A stretch of DNA of 64,000 nucleotides from an uncultured Eubacteriales bacterium (GTDB taxonomy: Bacteria; Bacillota; Clostridia; TANB77; CAG-508): positions 1 to 64,000 of the forward strand of contig CAOJUE010000010.1 of NCBI GenBank assembly GCA_948443845.1. The letters are read 5' to 3'. How positions within the stretch are numbered: position 1 is the stretch's first letter; each line of letters begins with the position of its first letter. Below are positions 34,990 through 45,643 of this stretch, in pieces. A program made the position numbers and the translations under genes. The notes beneath the pieces are model-generated. The model ran no database searches and was not told the DNA's origin. It saw nothing but the letters and a program-made list of their open reading frames with translations.

Positions 34990-37051
34990 ATGGGAGTATA
35001 TGAGGATTATAAAAAAACTGTAACAGAACAAGAAAAAGAATCGATAAAAAGATATTTGAGATATCAACATACAAAAATAAATATTTTAGCCGATTTGACG
35101 CCTGAAAGGTATAAACAACTTGAGAAAAAGGGTTGGGATTTGCCAAAAAATGGAGAAGAAGTTAAGCAATTAATTGAGGATTTTGTTAGCATATATTCTG
35201 CAATGTATAAAAATAAAGAAAACTATCAAAGTAAGCATTTAATTAGAGGGACAAGTGAAACAGAAGTAGCAAAATTAAGCTCAGAATTTAATCAATTTGT
35301 ATCAACATCTACTGATGAACAAATTGCCAAAAGATTTACAGAATACCAAAATGGTGCTCTAGTTTATGTTTATCCAAGAAATGGAGTTCCGTTTTTAAAT
35401 GCCGAGGAATATAGAGAAGAACAAGCTAGTGAGCAAGAAATCATTTTGGCTCCTTTTTGTACCATAAATAGTATAGAAAAAGATCATAAAATAGAAGGAA
35501 TTCAGAATTATAGTATTGTAGTTGAAGCCCCTAGATTACAGAGCAAATCCTCAGAAGAGTTAGATAAATTAATGGAAGAAGTTACACGGAGGATTTGCAC
35601 AAAATATTGAAAATATTAGAGAATATAATGATGGCTGGAATCAAATAGAGATTTTAAATAGACAATATATTAACGCTGGAATGGAAGATAAAGGTTATAT
35701 TAGTAAAAAAGTAAGCGAGGTTTACGAGAAAATTGATGAGCTTTCTAATGCCACCAATGAGTTTAAAGAAAAATTACAGACTTTGTTAAAGGGAATGTGC
35801 AGACAAAGAGAACAAGAAATTGATAAAGCAGAACAAGTAATTGAACAAAATAAAATAAGGCAGGCAGAAGAACCCCAAATGAAGGAAGAAGAATGGGACA
35901 AAAAAAGAGTACAAGAAGTGAAAAAATGGAGAGAAGAAGGAACAAAAATAAGAGCACAAATAGAAACTGAAAGGAGAGAGGAAGAAAGAATAAAAGCAGA
36001 ACAAGACAAAAGGGATAAAGTTCAAGAGATTATTTTTAAAGCAGAAAGAAATCCAGAAAATGCGAAAAATTTAAATTCTCAGATAACAAATGCATATCAA
36101 CAATTGCTTAATACTGAAAGAATTTATAAGCAAAAAGCAGACATTTTAGGAATAGCTTATACAAAAGTTTCATCCAATACCAAAATTGCAGAACGAGTAA
36201 AGGCAATTCAAGATACAATTGTACAGGTTCAGGAAGTTGTGGATAATTTAAATGTTACAGAAAATGATTCACAAGAAACAGTAGCAGAAAAGTCGAAAAG
36301 AGTTATTCCATTGGTGGATGGTATTGCGTTTGGTGCGATACAAGCAGAAGATTTATCAAAAATTGTTAATTTGCATATGACACAATCTGAAACAGAAATT
36401 AAGAGAAACTTATATAATAAAGTACAAAAAACAATTCAAAATGCTAAAATACAAAAATATATGGCAGAAAAAGAGGAAATATCGAATAAAAAGATAGGAT
36501 TTTTGGGCAAATTGACTGGTAAACAAAAGTTACAAGACGAAAAAATTAATCAGCTGAATTTAAAAATTCAATTAGCTCAAACAACAGAGCCGCAAGAGAA
36601 AGGAAAATATAGTGTCAAAGATATGCTAGCTGATATGAAAGTTTGTGCTAAGACAGATTTTGATGGGAATCTTACACCTGAAATGTTAAATTTATATACT
36701 ACGATAAAACAAAATTTTGGAACGAAGGAAAAGCAAGCTTTTTCTGAAGAAAAAATAGAAGATTTAGCGAATAATAAGATAAGACAACAGCAAAACAAAT
36801 TTCTTGTACCATTTCAAAATCCACCAAGTTTTTTTGGAAGAACAAAATTCCAGTTAGATTCTCTAAAACAAGAAAATATGGCACTAAAAAGTCAAATTAT
36901 GGAGGAGATACAAAAAGGAAATATGAGTTATGTGAAACTATCAGACCCAGTAGATGCGATTGCAGCATTTGATTCTAAATTAGATAAGATTCAACGAATA
37001 ACGACTGAACAAAAGCAGATAGACAAAGATGGACCAACAGCAGAATTGTGA
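34990..37051 (+). CDS. ADP-ribosyltransferase-domain protein with coiled-coil tail, read through a +1 shift
   Basis: Start behind AAGGGAG. The first 200 residues carry the R-S-E triad of ADP-ribosyltransferase exoenzymes: HLIRGTS (Arg), FVSTSTDE (STS) and SEQEIIL (ExE). The frame then meets CGG at 35587; dropping the C gives TGGFAQNIENIREYND and a 480-residue tail (ending at 37051) rich in Glu/Lys heptads, probably an extended coiled coil. The whole is 686 residues. There is no signal peptide, so export (if any) is non-classical or the target is internal. A toxin or effector that modifies host or competitor proteins is the usual role of the fold, but this one's target is unknown. Confidence 0.8.
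35587..35589 (+). other. +1 frameshift site, ACA CGG A
   Basis: MEEVT then CGG; dropping the C gives GGA GGA (GG FAQNIEN) and opens the coiled-coil frame. The unshifted frame stops at 35610. Confidence 0.78.
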
Positions 37052-37057
37052 CAAAAG

Positions 37058-37086
37058 TTGACAAATCAGCATAAATGTAATATAAC
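37058..37086 (+). promoter_or_regulatory. Promoter for the gene at 37118
   Basis: TTGACA (37058-37063), 17 bases, TATAAC (37081-37086). Confidence 0.75.
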
Positions 37087-37117
37087 TAACATATATTAAA
37101 TAAAAGGAGGAAAAAAC

Positions 37118-38341
37118 ATGGAATCAGAAAATCAAAATGAATCCAGCAACAAGTCAAAGAAAATGCTTCTTATTGTGGGAATTATTCTTATAATTATCGT
37201 TGCTTTAATTGCTATGGTAATGGTAATGAATAAAACTCCAAAAGCAATTTTTGAGGAGCAAATTGACAAACTTTTGAGCTATGAAAATGCAGAAGACCAC
37301 AAATCAATGAAAATGAACATGGAATTAAGCATGAACGTTGAGGGTGGGCAAGAAACAGAAGAAATGGCAAATTTACTAAACGATGCCAAAATGTCTTTCA
37401 ACGTGGAAGTTGACAACGAAACAAAAGATGAACAATACAGAATTGAATTAACCAAAGGAGATAACGAAATCATTAATGCTAGTGCAAAAATGGATTCTGA
37501 ATCAGAAAAAGCTTATATTAATTTAGGCGAACTTTTCAACAAAACAATTGAAATGGATATTTCTGAAATGTTTGAAGATGGAGCAAATGCTACAGAATCT
37601 TTAAATTTCATGCAACTATTAACAGCTAAAAAAGCAGAAGCAATCTTAAAAAAGGAAATCAAAGCACAACTAAAAAATGAATATTTTACTTCCGAAAAAT
37701 CAACAATTGATAGCGAAAATGTAACTAAAAATATGTTAAAAATGTCAGGCAAAGAATTAAAAGACACGATCAAAACAATCTGTCAAAATTTATCACAAAA
37801 CGATGAATTTATTAATTGCTTTGAAAATGGGGACGAAGTAAAAAGCATGTTGCAAGATATCATCTACGAAGTAGATGATGACAAAATTTCAGATGATACA
37901 TATTTGGAATTGGATTTATACACAAAAGGAATTTTTCCCAAAATTGTAAGAGTAGATTTTGTTATAACGGAAAATAACCAAGAAATAAGAGTTCAAGTGA
38001 CACAAGTATCAAACGAAGAATATGCTTATCAAATTCTACAAAACAATGAACAAGCAATAGAAGGAACTGTAAAAATTCAAGACAATGACAATCAAGCCAA
38101 AGTAGAAGTAACAGCTACAGCAGAAGGAACCACAGTAACAGCCACAGCAACAGGCAATATTGTTTATGACGAAGAGCTTAGTCAATTTGATATGAACGAC
38201 GTTGTAGCCACAGAAGAATTAACAATGGAAGATATAATGATATTATATGGAAACTTCTTACAAAGTAATTTATATGATATCATAGAACAATTTTCAGGCG
38301 ACACTAGTTTAATGTCAGGTAATAGTTATATGTTTGAATAG
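37118..38341 (+). CDS. Membrane-anchored surface protein, unknown
   Basis: 407 residues, behind AAAGGAGG. A polar N-terminus of 15 residues and one strong membrane helix (16-39: MLLIVGIILIIIVALIAMVM) anchor a large outer part that is Asp/Glu/Thr-rich, with repeated beta segments (VKIQDNDNQAKVEVTATAEG). No catalytic motif recognised. It has its own promoter and a strong terminator. It could be a cell-surface or envelope-stress protein. Confidence 0.7.
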   Translation: MESENQNESSNKSKKMLLIVGIILIIIVALIAMVMVMNKTPKAIFEEQIDKLLSYENAEDHKSMKMNMELSMNVEGGQETEEMANLLNDAKMSFNVEVDNETKDEQYRIELTKGDNEIINASAKMDSESEKAYINLGELFNKTIEMDISEMFEDGANATESLNFMQLLTAKKAEAILKKEIKAQLKNEYFTSEKSTIDSENVTKNMLKMSGKELKDTIKTICQNLSQNDEFINCFENGDEVKSMLQDIIYEVDDDKISDDTYLELDLYTKGIFPKIVRVDFVITENNQEIRVQVTQVSNEEYAYQILQNNEQAIEGTVKIQDNDNQAKVEVTATAEGTTVTATATGNIVYDEELSQFDMNDVVATEELTMEDIMILYGNFLQSNLYDIIEQFSGDTSLMSGNSYMFE

Positions 38342-38371
38342 AACATATAAAGAAGAAAAATATAAGGTTTT

Positions 38372-38400
38372 AGAATCCTCTGTGAAGTACAGAGGATTCT
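38372..38400 (+). terminator. Terminator of the gene at 37118
   Basis: AGAATCCTCTGT / ACAGAGGATTCT, a 12 bp stem with 5-base loop, followed by TTCT. Confidence 0.88.
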
Positions 38401-38535
38401 TTCTAATTTGAGAGAAACTAAAATCCATTAGATGATACCTCAGTATTATGAAAATATAAACTAGAAAATTGATATACCTAGATAAATAATTTTAGAATAA
38501 AAAATATAACATGAAAAAGAATATTAGAAAAACTG

Positions 38536-38564
38536 TTTACAAAACTACATTTTCGAGGTATAAT
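38536..38564 (+). promoter_or_regulatory. Promoter for the operon starting at 38625
   Basis: TTTACA (38536-38541), 17 bases, TATAAT (38559-38564). Confidence 0.7.
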
Positions 38565-38624
38565 AAAATTAATAACATAAATTGGAAAATTAGAACATGT
38601 TTTTGAGAGGAATGGGAATAATAG

Positions 38625-39266
38625 ATGGATAGAATGAAAACATTTCTTACATATGTACTACTAATCATTGGATTTTTTGCCATATCAATTTTATTAGAAA
38701 ATGGTTTACTAATGGCAATGTATTCACGCATCATGGGCGAATTTGATGGCTACTATGCCACAACGAACAGTAAATTTAGTATTGACAATGCACGCGCCAA
38801 AGCCTGCAATGTAAACGGTTATTTGAGTTTTGATTTAATCAACACAACGGGAAAATTTGTGGATACCTGTTATGTCAAAATTGATTTATACAATGAACAA
38901 AGTTTATTAGCTGATACCGAATACATTGAAACAAAAGGCATGCAGCCAGGTGATACCAAGCCATTCAATATAAAATTTAAAGCCAATAATATCGAAACAT
39001 TTCGCATTTCGATTGTTCCAAATGCACCAGATAAAACCAATATCATCAACATCTTAGGTTGGGAAATTGATTTGACCAATGTTTTTGGACTTGGAATTGA
39101 TTTAAGCAATGTCACCATTTTTGGCACGAAATTAACCGATATCTTTTCTTGGAGCAATATCAGAACGACAGGACAAAATTTCTGGTCATGGTTTATTCGC
39201 TTTGCAGCAGGAATTCCACTTTGGGGTTACGGGCTTGGTTGGCTAGTAATTGTAGGACTTTTATAA
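38625..39266 (+). CDS. Bitopic membrane protein, unknown
   Basis: 213 residues. One membrane helix at about 8-30 (YVLLIIGFFAISILLENGLL), a beta-sandwich-like central part (YLSFDLINTTGKFVDTCYVKIDLYNEQ, an FxLYD-type pattern) and a second hydrophobic stretch at the C-terminus (FWSWFIRFAAGIPLWGYGLGWLVIVGLL). Preceded by GAGAGG. It ends 14 bases before the transketolase start, suggesting an operon, but a role in that pathway is not implied by sequence. Confidence 0.65.
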   Translation: MDRMKTFLTYVLLIIGFFAISILLENGLLMAMYSRIMGEFDGYYATTNSKFSIDNARAKACNVNGYLSFDLINTTGKFVDTCYVKIDLYNEQSLLADTEYIETKGMQPGDTKPFNIKFKANNIETFRISIVPNAPDKTNIINILGWEIDLTNVFGLGIDLSNVTIFGTKLTDIFSWSNIRTTGQNFWSWFIRFAAGIPLWGYGLGWLVIVGLL

Positions 39267-39280
39267 AAAAGGAGAAAAAT

Positions 39281-40084
39281 ATGGAAGATTTACAAAAAAG
39301 AGCATTAAATATTAGAAAAAACGTTATTGAAATGATTTATGCGGCGTCCTCAGGGCACCCTGGAGGAGCACTTTCATGTATCGATATTTTAACAACACTC
39401 TATTTTTCAGAAATGAATGTGGATATAAACAATCCAAAAGACGAAAATCGCGATAGACTCATTCTATCCAAAGGACATGCTTCAGCGGCTCTATATGCCA
39501 CTTTGGCAGAAAAAGGTTTTATAGCCAAAGAAGATTTACTAGGATTTCGCAATATCAACAGCACTTTGCAAGGACATCCTGACATGAAAAAAATCCCAGG
39601 AGTCGATATGTCAACTGGTTCACTAGGACAAGGTCTATCTATTGCAAATGGAATGGCGCTAGCTGGAAAAATGGACAAAAAAGATTACAGAGTCTATTGT
39701 ATCATGGGCGACGGCGAAATCGAAGAAGGTCAAATCTGGGAAGCCGCCATGAGCGCAAGCCACTATAAACTAGACAATTTATGCGCCATTGTTGACAACA
39801 ACAATTTACAAATCGACGGCAAAATAACCGAAGTCATGAACCCAACGCCAATTGACGAAAAATTCAAAAGTTTTGGCTTCAACGTCATCAACATAAATGG
39901 CAATGAAATTGACGAAATTTTAAATGCTTTCGAGAAAGCCAGAACTGCCAAAGGCAGGCCAACAGCGATTATCGCCCAAACAATCAAAGGCAAAGGTGTT
40001 TCCTTCATGGAAAACCAAGCAGGTTGGCACGGAAAGGCACCTTCTAAAGAAGAATACGAAACAGCAATCCAAGAATTAAGTTAG
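39281..40084 (+). CDS. Transketolase, N-terminal (TPP-binding) subunit
   Basis: 267 residues from ATG 39281, behind AAAGGAG. Split transketolase: this subunit has the substrate and TPP motifs SSGHPGGALS, KGHASAALY, GSLGQGLSIA, and the Mg/pyrophosphate motif GDGEIEEGQIWEAA...VDNNNLQIDG. With the C-terminal subunit 85 bases downstream it makes the enzyme that moves two-carbon units in the non-oxidative pentose phosphate pathway. Confidence 0.92.
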   Translation: MEDLQKRALNIRKNVIEMIYAASSGHPGGALSCIDILTTLYFSEMNVDINNPKDENRDRLILSKGHASAALYATLAEKGFIAKEDLLGFRNINSTLQGHPDMKKIPGVDMSTGSLGQGLSIANGMALAGKMDKKDYRVYCIMGDGEIEEGQIWEAAMSASHYKLDNLCAIVDNNNLQIDGKITEVMNPTPIDEKFKSFGFNVININGNEIDEILNAFEKARTAKGRPTAIIAQTIKGKGVSFMENQAGWHGKAPSKEEYETAIQELS

Positions 40085-40169
40085 CTTTCGGGCATAAGTG
40101 AGTTACAGATAACTTATACAACCAAGCAAAGTGAAGTTGTAAACTTTATAAAATATAAGGAGAAAAAAT

Positions 40170-41106
40170 ATGAATTTCGATAAAAAAATAGCCACCAGAC
40201 AAAGTTTTGGAGAAGCCCTATTAGAATTAGGAAAAACAAATCCGAGTATCGTTGTTTTGGACGCAGATTTATCAGCAGCAACAAAAACAAGCATTTTTGC
40301 CAAAGAATTCCCAGACCGCTTTTTCGACATGGGAATTGCAGAACAAGACATGATTTCAACAGCAGCCGGATTGTCAACCTGTGGCAAAATTCCATTTGCA
40401 GCAACTTTTGCAGTGTTTGCAACGGGAAGAGCGTATGACCAAGTACGAAATAGCGTTTGTTATCCTAATTTGAATGTAAAAATTGCGGGAACGCACAGTG
40501 GAATCACAGTTGGCGAAGACGGAGCAACGCATCAGATGCTAGAAGATATCGCCTTAATGCGTGGTTTGCCAAACATGAAAGTGCTAAGTCCATCAGACGA
40601 TTTGCAAACTAAATGGGCAATTGAAGAAGCTTCTAAAATCAATGGACCAGTCTATATTCGCTTATGCAGACTAGCAACGCCAACGATTTATGACGAGAAA
40701 AATTTCGAATTTGGCAAAGGAATTCAACACGGAGAAGGAACAGATGGGGCGGTTTTTGCCACAGGAAATATGGTAGCAAAGGCGCTTCAAGCAAAAGAAG
40801 AATTGGAAAAACAAGGCGTAAATATTCGAATTGTCGATATTCACACCATTAAACCAATTGACAAAGAAATCATTGTCAAATGTGCCAAAGAAACGAAAAA
40901 ATTAATTTCCATAGAAGACCACAGCGTGATTGGTGGACTTCGGAACAGCCATTTCAGAGGTTTTGACAGATGAATATCCAACAAAACTAATTCGATTGGG
41001 TATCAAAGACACATTTGGAAAATCTGGAAAAGCAGAAGAATTGCTAGATTATTTTGAATTAAATGCAGAAAAAATTAAAAAAGTAGTTTTAGATATGGAC
41101 AATTAA
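40170..41106 (+). CDS. Transketolase, C-terminal subunit, read through a +1 shift
   Basis: Behind AAGGAGA. It holds the pyrimidine-binding half (EALLELGKTNPSIVVLDADLSAATKT, SIFAKEFPDRFFDMGIAEQDMISTAAGLS, AGTHSGITVGEDGATHQ) and then the C-terminal domain. In SVIGGL the frame meets CGG at 40941. Dropping the C gives GGLGTAISEVL, where the Gly of GLGTA is strongly conserved in this family, and runs on to 41106, giving 311 residues, the usual length. Unshifted, it would end at 40973, losing about 44 residues including the final helix. A central metabolic enzyme broken here is hard to explain as decay. Confidence 0.9.
40941..40943 (+). other. +1 frameshift site, CTT CGG A
   Basis: IGGL then CGG; dropping the C gives GGA and the conserved GTAISEVLTDEYPT. 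Compare the identical CTT CGG A at the rel site. Confidence 0.88.
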
Positions 41107-41143
41107 CAAAAAATGTGATAAAAGAATATAAAGGCTAATGCAG

Positions 41144-41164
41144 GGGTCGATGTTTCATCGACCC
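41144..41164. repeat. REP-like palindrome
   Basis: GGGTCGATG / CATCGACCC with a 3-base loop and no T-run, between the transketolase and the tRNA gene. A related palindrome lies at 61891-61908. Confidence 0.5.
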
Positions 41165-41196
41165 TAGACTAGACAGAAGTATTATCCAAGATACAT

Positions 41197-41271
41197 TGGG
41201 GTGTCGCCAAGCGGTAAGGCATCGGACTCTGACTCCGACATGCGTAAGTTCGAATCTTACCACCCCAGCCA
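41197..41271 (+). tRNA. tRNA-Gln (anticodon CUG), CCA encoded
   Basis: The acceptor stem TGGGGTG / CACCCCA is complete and followed by GCCA (3' CCA encoded). The anticodon stem TCGGA / TCCGA holds the 7-base loop CTCTGAC with CTG at 41229-41231, which pairs with CAG. U1-A72 is the tRNA-Gln identity pair. The T arm (GTAAG TTCGAAT CTTAC) is normal. Confidence 0.95.
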
Positions 41272-41409
41272 TACTTTTAATCTCAAATGAGAAAAAAGCA
41301 AGTCTATTTTATCAATAGAAAGGTTTCAAATTTTTAACCAAAAAACTTGAAACCCCATAAAATTATATATATAATTTTATAAAATTAAAAATTAAGGAGG
41401 AACATTTTT

Positions 41410-44022
41410 ATGGCAGAAATGACAGAAAAGGAGAAAAAAGAAGTCGAAGAGATGGTAAACAGCCTAGTAGAAAGGGCAAGAAAAGCGTCAGAAGAATACA
41501 AAAAACTTGACCAAGAAACAGTTGACAGAATCGTAAAGAAAATGTCAATGGCAGGATTAGACAATCACATGAAACTTGCAAAACATGCGGTTGAAGAGAC
41601 CAAAAGAGGAATTTATGAAGATAAGATTACAAAAAATATGTTTGCAACAGAATATATTTACCACAGCATCAAATATGATAAAACAGTAGGAGTTGTGGAA
41701 GATAACGAAGAAGAAGGTTATCAAACCATTGCAGAACCAATTGGCGTTATTGCTGGTGTAACACCAGTTACCAACCCAACGGCAACTGTTATGTTCAAAT
41801 CCATGATTTCTGCAAAAACAAGAAATGTCATCGTATTTGGATTTCATCCATCGGCACAAGAATGTAGCGCAGAAGCAGGAGAATTAATGCGTCAAGCAGC
41901 CGTTTCAGAAGGCGCTCCAGAAGATTGTATTTTATGGATTGATAAACCATCTGTATTGGCGACGAGTTTGCTAATGAATCATCCAGGAGTTGATTTGATT
42001 TTGGCAACAGGTGGTTCAGGAATGGTAAAAGCAGCGTATTCTAGTGGAAAACCAGCTTTAGGTGTTGGACCAGGAAATGTACCTTGCTATATTGACAAAA
42101 CAGCGAAATTAAAAACATCGGTAACTGATTTAGTATTATCCAAATCCTTTGATAATGGTATGATTTGTGCCTCTGAGCAATCCGTAATTATTGATAAAGA
42201 AATCAAAACCGAATTTGAAAAACTAATGAAAGAAGCAGGTTGCTATTTTGTAACAGACAAAGAAAGAGAAAAATTAAAGGAGGCTATGTTTATCGCAGAT
42301 CAAGGCAATAAATTAAATCCAGCAGTAGTTGGGCAAAGCCCTAAAACAATTGCTAGTTGGGCAGGATTTGATGTGCCAGAAAACACAAAAGTGTTGGTAG
42401 CAACTGAAAAAGGTGTGGGAGAGGAATTCCCATTCTCCAAAGAAAAATTAAGTCCCGTTTTGGCTTACTATGTTGTGAATAACAGCGATGAAGGAATTGA
42501 TATGGCTGACAAATTAATCAAATTTGGTGGATTAGGACATTCAGCTGTGATTCATTCAGAAGATAGAGATACCATTAAAAAATTCTCAAACACAGTAAAA
42601 GTAGGAAGAATTATCGTTAATTCTCCATCAACTCATGGTGCAATTGGTGATATTTACAACACCAATATGCCATCACTAACACTTGGTTGTGGTACTTTTG
42701 GTGGAAATTCAACCACTTCAAACGTATCATCGGCTAACTTGATTAATTTAAAAAGAGTTGCAAAAAGGAGGGTTAATATGCAATGGTTTAAAGTTCCAGA
42801 AAAAATATATTTTGAAGCAGGTTCAATTGGTTATTTAGAGAAAATGCCAAATATTTCAAAAGCATTTATCGTAACAGATCCATCAATGGTTCAATTTGGT
42901 TATGTGGATAAAATTTTGTATCATTTAAGAAATAGAGAACAATATGTTCATGCAGAGATTTTCTCAGAAGTAGAGCCAGATCCTTCTTTTGATACAATTA
43001 AAAAAGGTGTGGCTGCTATGGAAAACTTCCAACCAGATGTTATTATTGCCTTAGGTGGAGGAAGTGCAATGGACGCAGCAAAAGGAATGTGGCTATTCTA
43101 CGAGCACCCAGATGCTGATGTAGAAGGTTTGAAATTGAAATTTATGGATATCAGAAAACGTACCTATAAATTCCCTAAACTTGGCGAAAAATGCAAAATG
43201 GTTGCTATTCCAACGACTTCAGGAACTGGTTCAGAAGTAACATCATTTGCAGTTATTACAGACAAAAAGAAAAACATCAAATACCCACTTGCTGATTACG
43301 AATTAACACCAGATGTTGCCATTGTTGACCCAGATTTAGTTATGACACTTCCAGCAAAATTAACAGCAGATACTGGTATGGACGTTTTAACACACGCAAT
43401 TGAAGCCTATGTTTCTGTTATGGCATCTGATTATACAGATGGTTTGGCAGAAAAAGCAATTGAACTTGTATTTGAATATTTACCACAAGCATACACAGAC
43501 GGAAGCAATCGAACCGCAAGAGAAAAAATGCACAATGCAAGTTGTTTAGCAGGTATGGCATTTACAAATGCTTTCTTGGGATTAAACCATTCAATTGCTC
43601 ATAAATTAGGTGGAGAATATCATATTCCACATGGTAGAGCAAATGCGGTTATTTTACCATATGTCATCAAATACAATGGAAGCACGCCAACCAAATTTGT
43701 TTCATGGCCTAAATACGAAAATTTCATCGCAGATGAAAGATATGCTGATATTGCAAAAAGATTAGGATTGAAAGCAAAAACAAAAGAAGAAGGTGTAAAT
43801 TCATTAGTAAAAGCAGTTCAAGAATTAATGGAAAAATTGAATATGCCAAAATCACTAAAAGAATGTGGAGTTGACGAGAAAGAATTTATGGCAAAACTAG
43901 ACGACTTAGCAGACAAAGCATTCTCAGACCAATGTACAGGAGTGAACCCACGTGTGCCATTGGTGGAAGAAATTAAGCAAATTTTGATTGACGCATATTA
44001 TGGAAATCCAATTGAGATGTAA
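41410..44022 (+). CDS. adhE: Bifunctional acetaldehyde-CoA/alcohol dehydrogenase
   Basis: 870 residues, behind AAGGAGG. The N-terminal half is the CoA-acylating aldehyde dehydrogenase with catalytic Cys in [12 protein letters not shown] and cofactor loop [10 protein letters not shown]; the C-terminal half is the iron alcohol dehydrogenase with [13 protein letters not shown], the iron ligands in [28 protein letters not shown] and a final alpha domain. It reduces acetyl-CoA to ethanol via acetaldehyde, regenerating NAD+, in fermentation. Both halves are intact, with no frame break or in-frame CGG. Confidence 0.97.
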   Translation: MAEMTEKEKKEVEEMVNSLVERARKASEEYKKLDQETVDRIVKKMSMAGLDNHMKLAKHAVEETKRGIYEDKITKNMFATEYIYHSIKYDKTVGVVEDNEEEGYQTIAEPIGVIAGVTPVTNPTATVMFKSMISAKTRNVIVFGFHPSAQECSAEAGELMRQAAVSEGAPEDCILWIDKPSVLATSLLMNHPGVDLILATGGSGMVKAAYSSGKPALGVGPGNVPCYIDKTAKLKTSVTDLVLSKSFDNGMICASEQSVIIDKEIKTEFEKLMKEAGCYFVTDKEREKLKEAMFIADQGNKLNPAVVGQSPKTIASWAGFDVPENTKVLVATEKGVGEEFPFSKEKLSPVLAYYVVNNSDEGIDMADKLIKFGGLGHSAVIHSEDRDTIKKFSNTVKVGRIIVNSPSTHGAIGDIYNTNMPSLTLGCGTFGGNSTTSNVSSANLINLKRVAKRRVNMQWFKVPEKIYFEAGSIGYLEKMPNISKAFIVTDPSMVQFGYVDKILYHLRNREQYVHAEIFSEVEPDPSFDTIKKGVAAMENFQPDVIIALGGGSAMDAAKGMWLFYEHPDADVEGLKLKFMDIRKRTYKFPKLGEKCKMVAIPTTSGTGSEVTSFAVITDKKKNIKYPLADYELTPDVAIVDPDLVMTLPAKLTADTGMDVLTHAIEAYVSVMASDYTDGLAEKAIELVFEYLPQAYTDGSNRTAREKMHNASCLAGMAFTNAFLGLNHSIAHKLGGEYHIPHGRANAVILPYVIKYNGSTPTKFVSWPKYENFIADERYADIAKRLGLKAKTKEEGVNSLVKAVQELMEKLNMPKSLKECGVDEKEFMAKLDDLADKAFSDQCTGVNPRVPLVEEIKQILIDAYYGNPIEM

Positions 44023-44028
44023 AGAATA

Positions 44029-44060
44029 AAAACGGCTGTGTAAGAACACAGTCGTTTTTT
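44029..44060 (+). terminator. Terminator of adhE
   Basis: AAACGGCTGTGT / ACACAGTCGTTTTTT with a 4-base loop and one G:T pair, followed by T6. Confidence 0.88.
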
Positions 44061-44071
44061 AGGCTTTATGG

Positions 44072-45013
44072 CTAAAAATTCCAAGCATCTTGGTCAATGT
44101 CTATGTCAGGAGAAGCAACGTCAAAATGTGTATATAATTTGAGCTGTTTCTGAGCATCTGGATAAGTTATCTGCCAAATATCGTAATAATATTTGTTAAC
44201 GGTATCGGTATAAGTTCTACTGTAGAATTGCACATTTTGAACTGGTTTGTCAAATCGAATGGAATATTCACGATTTCCATTTTTATCCATCATATGAAGT
44301 GCCACAATGTTTCCGTCAATATCTTTGCCCCAATATCCATAAAATCCATTGAATTCTTCAGGATAGTCTTTTTCGGCAAATTCTTCCACTTTGGCATACT
44401 GACCGTAGGAACAAGAATGGCAGAAAAGAGATTCTACTTTTTCATCAATTGCTTTGAAATAACCCTTTGGCGGAAGTGGCGTAATTTTTGTAAATTCAGT
44501 GATTTGAATTTGAGCTGCTGTGCCAGTCATATCAAAGTTTTTGGGATTAATTAGATAATCCTTTCCACTGGCATGGAAGACGAAAATTAGTGTATCCTCA
44601 AAACCTTTTTTGAAATAAGCAGGTAAAGCGTCGTCTGTTATAAAGATTTTGGGTAATTTTGCAGTGCGTCCAATACGGATTTTTTCAGTATCAATGAAAT
44701 ACCGAAAATCTTCTGGGACAATAAAGGTCCAAAAATTGTGAATCTTTAAAGCCAAAATATAGTTTTTGCGTCCAGCGAAATTTTGAAAAACACGATATTG
44801 CGAAATTTTTGTTGCGATAAGGGTTGGATAAGTGGGGTCGGTAGATGATGTTAAATACAAAGAAAACCATTTTCTTCGTTGTATTAAGAGTGCACAGTCA
44901 AATTGCAGAATACGTTTTGCTTGCACTTCAAACCGAAATTGGTCACCACGAAACGCTTGCCGTGTTATTACAAACTTTTTGCTCCGATTGTCTTTTTTGA
45001 TTTTGTAGTACAT
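44072..45013 (-). CDS. Uncharacterised protein with several in-frame CGG codons
   Basis: 313 residues, behind AAAGGAGG. No signal peptide. A basic beta-rich N-terminal domain (KKFVITRQAFRGDQFRFEVQAKRIL), a middle domain (KIFITDDALPAYFKKGF...FVFHASGKDYLINP) and a C-terminal domain with CHSCSYGQY and YYYDIWQITYPDAQKQLKLYTHFD. I do not recognise the family. It carries four in-frame CGG codons (in DNRS, ITRQ, QFRF, DFRY); a +1 shift at the first hits a stop within a few codons, so CGG is read as a sense codon here. This is the main counter-example to the CGG shift pattern. Confidence 0.6.
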   Translation of the reverse strand: MYYKIKKDNRSKKFVITRQAFRGDQFRFEVQAKRILQFDCALLIQRRKWFSLYLTSSTDPTYPTLIATKISQYRVFQNFAGRKNYILALKIHNFWTFIVPEDFRYFIDTEKIRIGRTAKLPKIFITDDALPAYFKKGFEDTLIFVFHASGKDYLINPKNFDMTGTAAQIQITEFTKITPLPPKGYFKAIDEKVESLFCHSCSYGQYAKVEEFAEKDYPEEFNGFYGYWGKDIDGNIVALHMMDKNGNREYSIRFDKPVQNVQFYSRTYTDTVNKYYYDIWQITYPDAQKQLKLYTHFDVASPDIDIDQDAWNF

Positions 45014-45218
45014 AAAAACCTCCTTTTTAAATGCTTTTTTTGGTATAAATTGCTACCAAAAAAATTGATAAATTTATGAGCATTCATATTATACTACGAT
45101 TTTATATAAAAGTAAAGTCAATATTACATTTATATTACATTTTTCGATTTCTCTTGACAAAAAAATCGTTATAGTATAAATATAAATTAACAGAAGAAAA
45201 AATAAGGAGTGACAAAAG

Positions 45219-45524
45219 ATGGGAAAATTTTATGAAACAGAAGAAAAAGTAAGTAAAAAGGACTGGCTTACAAGTTTAGTATTGTGCTGGTTTTTAGGAT
45301 TCTTTGGAGTACATCGTTTGTATGCAGGAAAAATTGGAAGTGGATTTTTGATGTTATATTGCACAGTTGTTGCAGCCTGCATAGTAGCGGTAGATGCATA
45401 TTTGGGAGCCATTGCTTTTGTTGTAGTAGGTGCATTTGTGTTAAATGACTTTTTAAATATCTTGCTGAAATGCTTCAAAGATTGTCACGGAAGAGAAATT
45501 TCGAAAGATACAATCGTTAAGTAG
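45219..45524 (+). CDS. TM2-domain membrane protein
   Basis: 101 residues, behind AAGGAGTG. The TM2 signature GFFGVHRLYAGKIGSGFLML is followed by two membrane helices joined by a short loop. TM2 proteins are small membrane proteins of unknown function. Promoter elements TTGACA with TATAAA lie upstream (about 45154-45180). Confidence 0.85.
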   Translation: MGKFYETEEKVSKKDWLTSLVLCWFLGFFGVHRLYAGKIGSGFLMLYCTVVAACIVAVDAYLGAIAFVVVGAFVLNDFLNILLKCFKDCHGREISKDTIVK

Positions 45525-45537
45525 AAAAGAGATTTGA

Positions 45538-45568
45538 AATTGGCAGAGTTTCTGCCAATTTTTTTTGC
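45538..45568 (+). terminator. Terminator of the TM2 gene
   Basis: AATTGGCAGA / TCTGCCAATT with a 3-base loop followed by T8. Confidence 0.92.
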
Positions 45569-45643
45569 AATTCTTATAAAACAATTGCCAAGTCTTGTTA
45601 AATGTTATATAATGTGTTTAAAAGAGTTATGGGGAGAAAATAA

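Noticed and set aside
41197..41271. A tRNA-Arg or suppressor tRNA that might explain CGG decoding
   Set aside because: The only tRNA seen in the window is tRNA-Gln with CUG. It reads CAG and has a normal 7-base anticodon loop, so it does not explain the shift.
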